Counted from the first letter of the stretch, positions 1 to 6,329 are shown. The stretch: 7,360 nucleotides of DNA from Bacteroidales bacterium (GCA_017548805.1 JAFYZE010000092.1:1-7360), one strand, 5' to 3'. Translations and numbers: made by a program. The notes: generated by a model not told the origin, from the sequence alone.

Positions 1-1524
1 ATCCTGCTTGATGCAGGCGATTTCCTCCAGGGCAACAACGCAGCGTATTACTTCAACTACGTGGAGACAGGTGTTCCGCACGTTTTTTCGCGCATGGTCG
101 ACTACATGGATTACGACGCCGTCATCTGGGGCAACCATGATGTAGAGACGGGACATCCGGTCTATGACCGCATCGCGAAGGAAATCGAAGGCTACGGCAT
201 ACCTTTTCTCGGAGGCAACGCCATCCGCAACGACGACGGCAAGCCGTATTTCCCGGTTTATACCATCCTGAAGAAAAACAAGGTCAAGGTCGCCGTCCTC
301 GGATTCAACAACGCCAACATCAAGGCGTGGCTGGACGAGAGCATCTGGAATGGTATGCATTTCGAGTCCCTCCTGCCCTTCGTTCAGGAGAATGTCGACA
401 GGGTTGTCGCCAAGGAAAAGCCGCAGATAGTCATAGTCGCCGTACACTCCGGCACCGGAGACGGTGACGGATCGGTCCTTGAGAGCCAGGGGCTTGACCT
501 CTACAAGAGCCTGAAAGGCGTTGATATACTCGTCTGTGCCCATGACCACAGGCCGTTCGTGACCGACAACGGCACCATCGCCCTGCTCAATTCCGGCAGC
601 CACTCGCGCAACCTCGGACACGGCGTCGTGAACCTGACGGTCAGGAAGCACAAGGTCGTCTCCAAGTCCGTCGAATCCGGCCTGATCCCCATCCGCAAGG
701 AAAAGGCGGATCCAGAGATGCGCAAGGCTTTCCAAAAGGATTACGAGGCTGTCAAGGCATTCACACTCAGGGAAGTGGGAGAGCTCAAGACAGACCTCAA
801 CCTCAGCGACGCCTTCGCCGGGATGAGCGACTACCTCAACCTCATACATACTGTCAGCCTCGGCTGCGAGCCAGCCCAAATATCCGTTGCAGCCCCCCTC
901 AACCAGCGCGGCATCATCAAGGCTGGCAAGCTCGTCTACAACGACCTTTTCACGCTGTACCAGTATGAGAACCAGCTGTTCGTCATCAAGATGAGTGGCC
1001 AGGAAGTCAAGGACTACCTCGAGGCCTCTTATGACCTTTGGATCCGCACTGCGCCGAAGCCCGGAGACCGCGTCTTGAACATCCGTAACCAGCCCGACTC
1101 ACGCACCGGCCTGGAGCGCTGGTCGTTCGTAGGCGCCAGCTACAACTTCGACTCGATGGCAGGACTGAACTACACCGTGGATGTCACCAAGCCGGCCGGA
1201 GAGCGTATCAACATCAGTTCGATGGCCGACGGCACACCTTTCGACCTTGCAGCCACATACAACGTAGCAATGACCTCCTACCGCGCATCCGGCGGTGGCG
1301 GTACCATGGCCAAGGCCGGCATCGACACCGACCGCATCGACGAGCGAGTCGTGAGGAAATATCCCGAGATCCGCGACATGATCTACGAGTATCTGAAGGA
1401 GCACGGGTCGATCGACCCTGCGGTCATCGGTGACCCTGCAGTCATCGGCCACTGGGAGTTCATCCCCGAATCCATCGCCGGCCCGGGCATCGCCCGCGAC
1501 ATGAGACTGGTCTTCGGGAACTGA
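1..1524 (+). CDS. 5'-nucleotidase / 2',3'-cyclic phosphodiesterase family metallophosphatase, 5'-truncated by window edge
   Basis: The frame is open from base 1 to the TGA at 1522-1524 (507 codons present), so the real start lies upstream. Numbering from the first codon, the N-terminal calcineurin-like phosphoesterase domain shows D-x-G-D-xx-Q-G at residues 4-11, GNHD at 44-47, a metal-binding-type VHSG around 148-151 and AHDH at 180-183. The first metal motif (D-x-H) must lie outside the window. From about residue 260 to 450 is the 5'-nucleotidase C-terminal substrate domain, with YNFDSMAGLNY at 381-391 and a glycine run near 431-434. The family hydrolyses nucleotides or cyclic nucleotides to nucleosides plus phosphate, usually in the periplasm for nucleotide salvage. 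The signal peptide, if any, is off the edge. The exact substrate cannot be told from sequence. A six-residue tandem duplication (DPAVIG twice) sits near the C-terminus. The gene converges on ffh. Confidence 0.9.
   Translation: MLLDAGDFLQGNNAAYYFNYVETGVPHVFSRMVDYMDYDAVIWGNHDVETGHPVYDRIAKEIEGYGIPFLGGNAIRNDDGKPYFPVYTILKKNKVKVAVLGFNNANIKAWLDESIWNGMHFESLLPFVQENVDRVVAKEKPQIVIVAVHSGTGDGDGSVLESQGLDLYKSLKGVDILVCAHDHRPFVTDNGTIALLNSGSHSRNLGHGVVNLTVRKHKVVSKSVESGLIPIRKEKADPEMRKAFQKDYEAVKAFTLREVGELKTDLNLSDAFAGMSDYLNLIHTVSLGCEPAQISVAAPLNQRGIIKAGKLVYNDLFTLYQYENQLFVIKMSGQEVKDYLEASYDLWIRTAPKPGDRVLNIRNQPDSRTGLERWSFVGASYNFDSMAGLNYTVDVTKPAGERINISSMADGTPFDLAATYNVAMTSYRASGGGGTMAKAGIDTDRIDERVVRKYPEIRDMIYEYLKEHGSIDPAVIGDPAVIGHWEFIPESIAGPGIARDMRLVFGN
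1414..1449 (+). repeat. Two-copy 18-bp in-frame tandem repeat
   Basis: GACCCTGCGGTCATCGGT (1414-1431) is followed directly by GACCCTGCAGTCATCGGC (1432-1449), 16/18 identical. Both differences are synonymous third-position changes, so each copy encodes D-P-A-V-I-G. The repeat lies between the end of the nucleotidase C-terminal domain and the final conserved-looking HWEFIPE stretch. It looks like a fairly old in-frame duplication tolerated in a surface loop. Confidence 0.85.
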
Positions 1525-1649
1525 CACGGAGGCAGATTGACTCGACAAACCCGTGGCCGCCCGTGGCCTCGTGAACGGGGGGACCGCAAGCAAAGCGCAG
1601 CGGTGGGATGAAGCGAAGCGAAAGGTTTGTGAGGCAATCTGCCTCCGTG
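1525..1649. repeat. 125-bp intergenic inverted-repeat element between convergent genes; possible bidirectional terminator or dispersed repeat
   Basis: The outer arms CACGGAGGCAGATTG (1525-1539) and CAATCTGCCTCCGTG (1635-1649) are a perfect 15-bp inverted repeat. Pairing resumes inward after one mismatch, with CTC then ACAAACC (1541-1551, G1544 bulged) against GGTTTGTGAG (1624-1633). That makes a stem of about 25 pairs. The 72-nt interior can form two short hairpins: CCCGT/ACGGG (1560-1564 with 1575-1579) and ACCGC/GCGGT (1583-1587 with 1600-1604). It also holds a 10-bp direct repeat (CCGTGGCC at 1551 and 1561) and GAAGC-type short repeats near 1610-1620. The left arm starts on the base after the nucleotidase TGA and the right arm ends 5 bp before the ffh stop. 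No U-tract follows either arm, so a classical intrinsic terminator is not shown. No obvious target-site duplication is present. Confidence 0.75.
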
Positions 1650-1654
1650 CTTCG

Positions 1655-2992
1655 CTAGCGGTGGCGCATGCCCTTCATATTACGCATCTGCTGCATCAGG
1701 GAGCCGTTAACGGCGGATTTCATCATCTTCCTGGTCCCCTCGAACTGCTTGAGCAGACGGTTAACCTCTGGAAGTGAGGTTCCGGAACCGTCCGCGATCC
1801 TCTTGCGGCGTGAGCCGTTGATGATCTCGGGATGACGGCGTTCCTCGACGGTCATGGACTGGATGATGGCCTCCGTGGCCTTGTAGGCCGTACGGTTGTC
1901 GATATCGACATCCTTGAGGGCCTTGTCCATGCCCGGAAGCATGCCTGCGAGGTCCTTGATGTTGCCCATCTTCTTGACCTGCTGTATCTGGTCGTAGAAA
2001 TCCTCTAATGTGAATTGGTCCCTGGCGAGTTTCTTCTTGAGCTCGCGGGCCTGCTTCTCGTCATACTGCTCCTGGGCCTTCTCGACGAGGGAGACGACGT
2101 CTCCCATACCGAGGATGCGGTCCGCGACGCGCGCCGGGTGGAACACGTCCAGGGCCTCCATCTTCTCGCCCGTCGAAACGAACTTGATAGGCTTGCCAAC
2201 GACGGCCTTGATGGAGAGCGCGGCACCGCCGCGGGTGTCGCCGTCCATCTTGGTCAGTACTACTCCGTCGAAATCCAGCCTGTCGTTGAAAGCCTTGGCG
2301 GTCTCGACGGCATCCTGTCCGGTCATGGCGTCCACGACGAACAGGGTCTCGGTCGGATGTACGGCCTGATGCAGGGCGGAGATCTCGTCCATCAGTTCCT
2401 GGTCGACGGCCAGACGGCCGGCGGTATCGATGACGACGACGCTATATCCCTCACTCTTTGCTCTACGGATGGCGTTCTGCGCTATGGCGATGGGATCCTT
2501 GACACCATCCTCGGAATAAACGGGGACATTTACCTGCGAGCCGAGCGTCTTCAACTGGTCGATGGCGGCGGGACGGAAAGTGTCGCACGCCACGAGCAGG
2601 ACCTTCATTCCCCTCTTGCTCTTGATATGGTTGGCGAGCTTGGCGGAGAACGTGGTCTTACCGGAACCGTTCAGACCGGCCACCAGCACGATGCCGGGCT
2701 GGCCCTTGATGTTGATGTCGGTATACTCGCTGCCCATGAACTCGGCCAGCTCGTCGTGGACGATCTTGACCATCATCTGCTGCGGCTTGACCGCGGTGAG
2801 GACGTTCTGTCCCATCGCCTTGGCCTTGACCCTGTCGCAGAAATCCTTGGCAACCTTGTAACTGACATCGGCGTCGAGCAGGGCCCTGCGGATGTCCTTC
2901 AGGGTCTCGGCGACATTGATGTCGGTAATCTTCCCTTCGCCCTTCAGTATCTTGAAGGAACGCTCAAGTCTCTCAGATAAATTCTCGAACAT
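1655..2992 (-). CDS. ffh: Signal recognition particle protein Ffh (SRP54 GTPase)
   Basis: This is the 445-residue protein subunit of bacterial SRP. It binds 4.5S RNA and signal sequences of nascent membrane proteins and, with the receptor FtsY, delivers ribosomes to the SecYEG translocon. The N domain is at about 1-90. The NG GTPase core has the P-loop GLNGSGKTT (106-114), DTFRPAA (137-143), DTAGR (189-193), TKMDGDTRGG (247-256) and STGEK (273-277). The M domain (about 300-433) is methionine-rich and contains the RNA-binding stretch SRRKRIADGSGT (394-405). All GTPase motifs are intact and the length is usual for the family. ATG at 2990-2992 starts the typical MFENLSERLE. There is no Shine-Dalgarno site, only an AT-rich leader. 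It lies 15 bp downstream of lysA and is probably co-transcribed with it; its 3' end faces the 125-bp inverted-repeat element. Confidence 0.98.
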   Translation of the reverse strand: MFENLSERLERSFKILKGEGKITDINVAETLKDIRRALLDADVSYKVAKDFCDRVKAKAMGQNVLTAVKPQQMMVKIVHDELAEFMGSEYTDINIKGQPGIVLVAGLNGSGKTTFSAKLANHIKSKRGMKVLLVACDTFRPAAIDQLKTLGSQVNVPVYSEDGVKDPIAIAQNAIRRAKSEGYSVVVIDTAGRLAVDQELMDEISALHQAVHPTETLFVVDAMTGQDAVETAKAFNDRLDFDGVVLTKMDGDTRGGAALSIKAVVGKPIKFVSTGEKMEALDVFHPARVADRILGMGDVVSLVEKAQEQYDEKQARELKKKLARDQFTLEDFYDQIQQVKKMGNIKDLAGMLPGMDKALKDVDIDNRTAYKATEAIIQSMTVEERRHPEIINGSRRKRIADGSGTSLPEVNRLLKQFEGTRKMMKSAVNGSLMQQMRNMKGMRHR

Positions 2993-3007
2993 ATATTATC
3001 CAAACAA

Positions 3008-4183
3008 TTATATTTCATCCGAATACACGGCCGGAGCCAGGTCCCTCATGTTGTACCGGCTCGCCATGGTTCGGCCATATGCGCCTGCGGTGCGTATGGC
3101 CATCATGTCCCCGCGGCAGGTCTGCCGGAGGATGCGTCCCTCTCCCCACACGTCGCTCGACTCGCAGATGGGGCCGACGACATCATAGACGCAGTCCTTG
3201 GTATCATCGCCTCGGAGGTAGGACGCGGTGAGGTTCTCAACCTTGTGGTACGCCCCGTAGAGGGCGGGTCTGATAAGGTCGTTCATACCGGCATCCACTA
3301 TGACGAAATTCTTGGTGCGTCCTTTCTTGACATATACCACACGCGTGATCAACGAACCGCACTGGGCCACGAGGGCGCGTCCGGGCTCGATATGCAGCTT
3401 GTATCCTTCCCCGATGGGGAAACAGCTGCGCAGGGCCTTCATCCAAGATTCGAAGTCGGGAACAGGAGCACCGTCAGGGTCTTCGTAGTCGACGCCGAGT
3501 CCGCCTCCGAAGTCGACGTTCTCCACCTTGAGCCCGTGCTCCTCGAACCAGCTCACGAGCTCGCGGCCGCAACGAGACTCGAGCCCGAAGACGTTCTCGA
3601 CATCCGTGATCTGCGATCCGATATGGAACAGGAGTCCCTTGAACTCGAGGTTCCTGCAGGAATTGAGCTTGTCCAGGGCGGCGTCGAACTCGAAGCGGGA
3701 GATGCCGAACTTGTTCTCCTCCAAGCCCGTAGTGATGTACTTGTGGGTATGGGGATCGATGTTGGGGTTGATGCGGAGCGCTACGGGCGCCTTCACTCCC
3801 ATTGCTCCCGCAATGGCGTCGATGGCGTCCATCTCGGGGATGGACTCGACGTTGAAGCAGCCGATCCCGACCTCCAGGGAGGTGCGGATCTCCTTGTCGG
3901 TCTTGCCGACGCCGGCAAACATGATGTCCTCGGGAGCGAAACCGTATTTCGCGGAAAGGACCACTTCATTGGCGCTTACGCAGTCCGAACCGAAACCGCG
4001 GGCGGACAGCGAGCGCAGCAGGCGCTCCTCCGTATTGGTCTTCACCGCATAGTGGACCTTGATGCGGTAGGAGTCGGACAAAGCGGCGAGGGTATCCGCA
4101 GTCCGCTCAAAAAGGTCGATGTCGTAGAAATAGAATGGGGTTTCCATCTCCGCGAACCTTTCGAAATTGTGAATGTCAAGCAT
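3008..4183 (-). CDS. lysA: Diaminopimelate decarboxylase
   Basis: This 391-residue PLP enzyme of the alanine racemase-like fold III group removes CO2 from meso-diaminopimelate to give L-lysine, the last step of the DAP pathway, in the cytosol. The PLP lysine is Lys48 in HYAVKTN. Other family marks are HIGSQ (187-191), the phosphate-binding GGGLG (226-230), EPGR (266-269), the C-E-S-S-D active-site motif at 340-344 and AGAYG (366-370) whose tyrosine contacts PLP. C-E-S-S-D and EPGR favour DAP decarboxylase over ornithine or arginine decarboxylases of the same fold. The N-terminal start MLDIHNF is short but leads straight into the family's PFYFYD segment. A Bacteroidota -7 box 31 bp upstream drives it. 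ffh follows after 15 bp. Confidence 0.95.
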   Translation of the reverse strand: MLDIHNFERFAEMETPFYFYDIDLFERTADTLAALSDSYRIKVHYAVKTNTEERLLRSLSARGFGSDCVSANEVVLSAKYGFAPEDIMFAGVGKTDKEIRTSLEVGIGCFNVESIPEMDAIDAIAGAMGVKAPVALRINPNIDPHTHKYITTGLEENKFGISRFEFDAALDKLNSCRNLEFKGLLFHIGSQITDVENVFGLESRCGRELVSWFEEHGLKVENVDFGGGLGVDYEDPDGAPVPDFESWMKALRSCFPIGEGYKLHIEPGRALVAQCGSLITRVVYVKKGRTKNFVIVDAGMNDLIRPALYGAYHKVENLTASYLRGDDTKDCVYDVVGPICESSDVWGEGRILRQTCRGDMMAIRTAGAYGRTMASRYNMRDLAPAVYSDEI

Positions 4184-4213
4184 CGTTTTATGTTTATTGA
4201 ATGTCGAAGATTA

Positions 4214-4221
4214 CAAATTTA
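4214..4221 (-). promoter_or_regulatory. Bacteroidota-type promoter -7 box for lysA-ffh
   Basis: Read on the minus strand this is TAAATTTG, an exact match to the TAnnTTTG -7 element of the Bacteroidota primary sigma factor. It ends 30 bp before the lysA ATG, giving a leader of roughly 20-25 nt. A matching -33 TTTG is not evident at the usual distance, so the call rests on the -7 box and its position. Confidence 0.6.
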
Positions 4222-4239
4222 GACATTTTTGCTAAATTT
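4215..4239. promoter_or_regulatory. 8-bp inverted repeat in the lysA/araC-type divergent region; candidate operator and rightward -7 box
   Basis: AAATTTAG (4215-4222) and CTAAATTT (4232-4239) are perfect inverted copies separated by 9 bp. The left arm overlaps the lysA -7 box. The right arm includes TAAATTTA (4233-4240), one base off the -7 consensus in the rightward direction and 25 bp before the AraC-type ATG at 4266. The symmetry may simply reflect two back-to-back AT-rich promoters, or it may be an operator that affects both genes. No rightward -33 element is clear. Confidence 0.4.
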
Positions 4240-4265
4240 ATAGCATCTAATCTTAACCATAGACT

Positions 4266-4742
4266 ATGGACATCCGACTTCGATACCTCTCCGCCCTCAA
4301 GTCATCCTTCTCCAGAAAACAGTCAGTCACACCCGCCCGGAAAATCATCGGGCAGGAACTGATGGAGTGGATACTGTTCCGGGAGTATCTGGACCCTGCT
4401 GCGGACATGGACAGTATCGCCGGAAGGCTGGGAGTGCCGCGGGAGGATGTCTCCGACCTTTTGTGGACCTGCACCGGGGAACGTTTCCTCACCATCCGCA
4501 AACGCCTGCGCATAGGAGACGCCAAAGAACTCCTGCTCTCCCGTCCGGACATGACCATGTCACAGATCGCCAGGGCCGTGGGATTCCAGGACAAGAGCGA
4601 TTTCAGGAGGGCTTTCAGGGAGGAAACGGGATTCCTTCCCCGTATATGGCGGGAAAGCGGAGGCAGACGGTTGAAGTGCCGTATCAGGGCTGTTCGGGAA
4701 GCAGGTAGAAGTCGTTGTCACGTACTTCGTAAGAGTGCGTGA
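4266..4742 (+). CDS. Small AraC-family helix-turn-helix regulator without sensor domain
   Basis: This 158-residue protein consists almost entirely of an AraC/XylS DNA-binding domain. The first helix-turn-helix is at about 49-70 (SIAGRLGVPREDVSDLLW). The linker has the family R-x-x-x-A-x-x-LL pattern (82-91), and the second helix-turn-helix (about 98-120) carries IARAVGFQDKSDFRRAF followed by the conserved G-F-x-P (122-125). There is no cupin, response-regulator or other effector domain, no signal peptide and no membrane segment, so it is probably a cytosolic regulator whose signal input is unknown. Its targets cannot be read from sequence; lysA is divergent from it. The last 20 or so residues are arginine-rich, lie beyond the domain and overlap the end of the convergent lipoprotein gene by 59 bp. 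They may be read-on sequence after loss of an earlier stop. Confidence 0.85.
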   Translation: MDIRLRYLSALKSSFSRKQSVTPARKIIGQELMEWILFREYLDPAADMDSIAGRLGVPREDVSDLLWTCTGERFLTIRKRLRIGDAKELLLSRPDMTMSQIARAVGFQDKSDFRRAFREETGFLPRIWRESGGRRLKCRIRAVREAGRSRCHVLRKSA

Positions 4743-5178
4743 CGCTGTCATAGGTATCGGTGTGCGGACGCAGGTACAATTCCTGCTCGATCGGCTTGAA
4801 ACGCACGGACCTCGACTTTGAGTCATCGCTGACCTTCAGGACGAAGAAAACGTTCTGCATGGTCATATTCCATTTCTTAGAGAAGAGATACCTGCCGTCG
4901 GAGGAGGTCCACATCGTCTCAGAGTAAATGGGCGCCTCGCGGGCGGTGTCGTTGTACCAATATGCCGTCATCGTGATCTTTACATCCTCAAGGGGAACGC
5001 CGGGCATGGACTCGGAAGAGTCGTATACCGTTCCGGACACGGAGAAGAACTTGACGTTGAACTCAACGTTATTGATATCTTCGGCATTGTCACGGTCACA
5101 AGCGGTGAAAGCCGCCGACACAGCCAGCAGCGACACGAAAATGAGAATGCGTATATTTGCAGTTAATGACCTAAACAT
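4684..5178 (-). CDS. Small predicted lipoprotein with beta-sandwich-like domain
   Basis: This 164-residue protein has an N-terminal SPII signal: basic start MFRSLTANIR, hydrophobic core about 11-23, and lipobox ending at Cys27 (FTAC). An acid-rich stretch (DRDNAED) follows the cysteine, which could act as an outer-membrane or surface-export signal as known in some Bacteroidota; that is inference. From about residue 46 the pattern VSGTVYD, then PLEDVKITMTA and SSDGRYLF, resembles carboxypeptidase-regulatory-like or related small beta-sandwich modules of Bacteroidota lipoproteins, but I cannot name a family. ATG at 5178 is supported by the signal peptide that follows it. It has its own promoter in the 81-bp gap after the head-GIN gene. 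Its 3' end overlaps the AraC-type gene by 59 bp on the opposite strand. Confidence 0.8.
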   Translation of the reverse strand: MFRSLTANIRILIFVSLLAVSAAFTACDRDNAEDINNVEFNVKFFSVSGTVYDSSESMPGVPLEDVKITMTAYWYNDTAREAPIYSETMWTSSDGRYLFSKKWNMTMQNVFFVLKVSDDSKSRSVRFKPIEQELYLRPHTDTYDSVTHSYEVRDNDFYLLPEQP

Positions 5179-5237
5179 CCGGAGTTTGATTAACCGGCAA
5201 AGGTTTCAGACACGTACGGCAAATATACGCATTTTCA
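5142..5237. repeat. 19-bp inverted repeat flanking the lipoprotein start; each arm holds a TATATTTG box
   Basis: TGAGAATGCGTATATTTGC (5142-5160) matches the reverse complement of 5219-5237 at 18 of 19 positions, including 15 consecutive ones. The 58-bp spacer (5161-5218) contains the lipoprotein ATG (5176-5178) and its leader. The right arm contains the lipoprotein promoter -7 box. The left arm lies inside the gene, encoding residues 7-12 of the signal peptide. Both arms therefore place a TATATTTG box pointing inward at the start codon. No recombinase gene is in the window. Confidence 0.85.
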
Positions 5238-5253
5238 CGGAAACACAAACAAA
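5220..5253 (-). promoter_or_regulatory. Promoter of the small lipoprotein gene (TTTG / TATATTTG)
   Basis: On the minus strand, TATATTTG (5220-5227) is an exact TAnnTTTG -7 box. A TTTG lies 18 bp upstream (5246-5249) and another 22 bp upstream (5250-5253), bracketing the usual -33 spacing of about 19-21 bp. A start site near 5212 would give a leader of about 34 nt before the ATG at 5178. It sits between the head-GIN gene and the lipoprotein gene, so the lipoprotein can be transcribed apart from the upstream operon. Confidence 0.7.
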
Positions 5254-5259
5254 AACGCT

Positions 5260-5967
5260 TTATTTTCTTTTAATTGAGCCGACTCCCTGCACCGATGTCT
5301 TCACGTCTTCGACATAGAGCCCGCTGATGTCGATATCACCGGCGCCCCTGATGGAAAGGTCCGCTGAAGCCGCATCTCCCTTCAGCACTACGTCACCGGC
5401 GCCCATAACTTCGACTTTGACGCTTTGGCAGGCCAGCTCGCTGATATCGATGTCCCCCGCTCCGCGGACAGCGATCGATACGTCTCCAAGGCAGTCCAAT
5501 CCTTTCAGGTCGATGTCACCAGCCCCCTGGATATCGATGTCCATGACGGGAGTGACTATACCGTAAGGGGCGTCGAAATCGCCCGCTCCGCGGATGCTGA
5601 GCATGTTCAGCGTCTCGGACTGCGCGGTGATAACCACCTTTCCGCCAGTCTGCCTTCCGTCGAAGCTGAGCTTCAGGACACCGTCCTCGACCTCGTATCC
5701 GATCCTGTCGATATAGTTTTCAGGGCCTTCGATCTTGATGGAAGGCTCCCCCATAGTCATCTTGTAGACGATGTCGGCTGCGACGGAGGACTCGATGCCC
5801 GAGAACTGCTCCACGTCGTACGTCACGGTCTTGGTTTCCTTGCTGGGGATGACCCTTTCCGAGGATACTCCTTCGAACGCGCCGCGGTTGACCTTGACGA
5901 AGGTGCAGGAATTGAACGATACAAGCGTAAGTGCCGACAAGGCGGCGATGATTATAATCTTTTTCAT
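5260..5967 (-). CDS. Head-GIN domain (DUF2807) lipoprotein
   Basis: This 235-residue exported protein has a signal peptide with basic MKK, a hydrophobic core (4-17) and a plausible SPII cysteine at Cys21 (SFNSC). The rest matches the DUF2807 / putative auto-transporter adhesin head GIN pattern. A leading segment (about 48-118) with YDVEQFSGIESSVAADIVY is followed by a right-handed beta-solenoid-like array of GAGD turns at residues 127-130, 148-151, 169-172, 189-192 and 208-211, plus a degenerate GVGS at 228-231. Spacing is 19-21 residues. The domain is known in Bacteroidota next to GntR/ABC cassettes; a biochemical role is not established and the adhesin name is only a label. It begins 13 bp after the GntR gene, so it is most likely the last gene of that operon. 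No hairpin terminator follows it. Confidence 0.9.
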   Translation of the reverse strand: MKKIIIIAALSALTLVSFNSCTFVKVNRGAFEGVSSERVIPSKETKTVTYDVEQFSGIESSVAADIVYKMTMGEPSIKIEGPENYIDRIGYEVEDGVLKLSFDGRQTGGKVVITAQSETLNMLSIRGAGDFDAPYGIVTPVMDIDIQGAGDIDLKGLDCLGDVSIAVRGAGDIDISELACQSVKVEVMGAGDVVLKGDAASADLSIRGAGDIDISGLYVEDVKTSVQGVGSIKRK

Positions 5968-5980
5968 TTCATTCAGTCTT

Positions 5981-6325
5981 TTAAGAGTTCTTCAGGATTT
6001 CAGAGGGATCGATGCCGAGGAGTTTCATCCTCTTGATGAACTGGGGCGCCTCGTTCTCGAGGAAGTCCCGGCGCTGCTGCTCCAGGATGATGTCGCGGGC
6101 CGGGCCCGCCACGAAGTAGCCGATGCCGCGCTTGTTGTAGATGATGCCGGCGTCCGTGAGTTTCTCGTACGAACGGGCCACCGTGTTGGGGTTGACTCCG
6201 ATGGATGCTCCATACTCCCTTACAGAGAGTATACGGCTCTCCGGCGCCAATCCTCCGCTCAGGATCTGCTCACAGATGTTGTCGCAGATCTGGAGATAGA
6301 TGGGTTTGTTGGGATCGAATTCCAT
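5981..6325 (-). CDS. GntR-family (YtrA-type) transcriptional regulator
   Basis: This 114-residue protein has an N-terminal winged helix-turn-helix at about 9-72. PIYLQICDNICEQILSG is the typical GntR opening helix, SVREYGASIGVNPNTVARSY (34-53) is the recognition unit and the wing is around KRGIGYFV (65-72). Only a helical tail of about 40 residues follows. This short tail marks the YtrA subfamily, which usually represses a linked ABC transporter operon; here the ABC genes lie just upstream in the same operon. The start is 4 bp after the permease-like stop (TAG TACC ATG), suggesting translational coupling. The operator should lie before the ABC operon, outside the window. The inducing signal is unknown, though in characterised members it is often envelope or antibiotic stress. 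Confidence 0.93.
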   Translation of the reverse strand: MEFDPNKPIYLQICDNICEQILSGGLAPESRILSVREYGASIGVNPNTVARSYEKLTDAGIIYNKRGIGYFVAGPARDIILEQQRRDFLENEAPQFIKRMKLLGIDPSEILKNS

Positions 6326-6329
6326 GGTA

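Noticed and set aside
61..63. GTG at 61 as the start of the nucleotidase
   Set aside because: The conserved D-x-G-D-xx-Q-G metal motif lies before it at codons 4-11 of the same open frame, so the gene continues off the left edge.
1525..1649. Insertion sequence or MITE with target duplication
   Set aside because: The terminal repeats fit, but the bases flanking the two arms (CTGA and CTTC) do not match as a target duplication, and no transposase is nearby. Kept only as an unclassified repeat.
1553..1777. Possible small gene within the 125-bp inverted-repeat element, running into the ffh 3' end
   Set aside because: Half of it is stem-loop sequence and half is antisense to ffh; there is no start context and no family resemblance.
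2015..2980. 321-codon rightward open frame antisense to ffh
   Set aside because: It lies wholly within intact ffh. The composition is an artefact of GC-rich codons read in reverse, and no family motif is seen.
3245..4222. 325-codon rightward open frame antisense to lysA
   Set aside because: lysA has all catalytic motifs intact. The antisense frame is rich in G, V, E and D as expected from reversed codons, and it has no promoter or recognisable domain.
4184..4265. Lysine riboswitch upstream of lysA
   Set aside because: The predicted leader after the -7 box is only about 20-25 nt, far too short for an L-box aptamer.
5275..5589. CRISPR-like repeat array suggested by recurring GATGTCGATATC-type blocks
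   Set aside because: The recurrence is the coding sequence of the GAGD protein repeats; units are not identical and there are no spacers.
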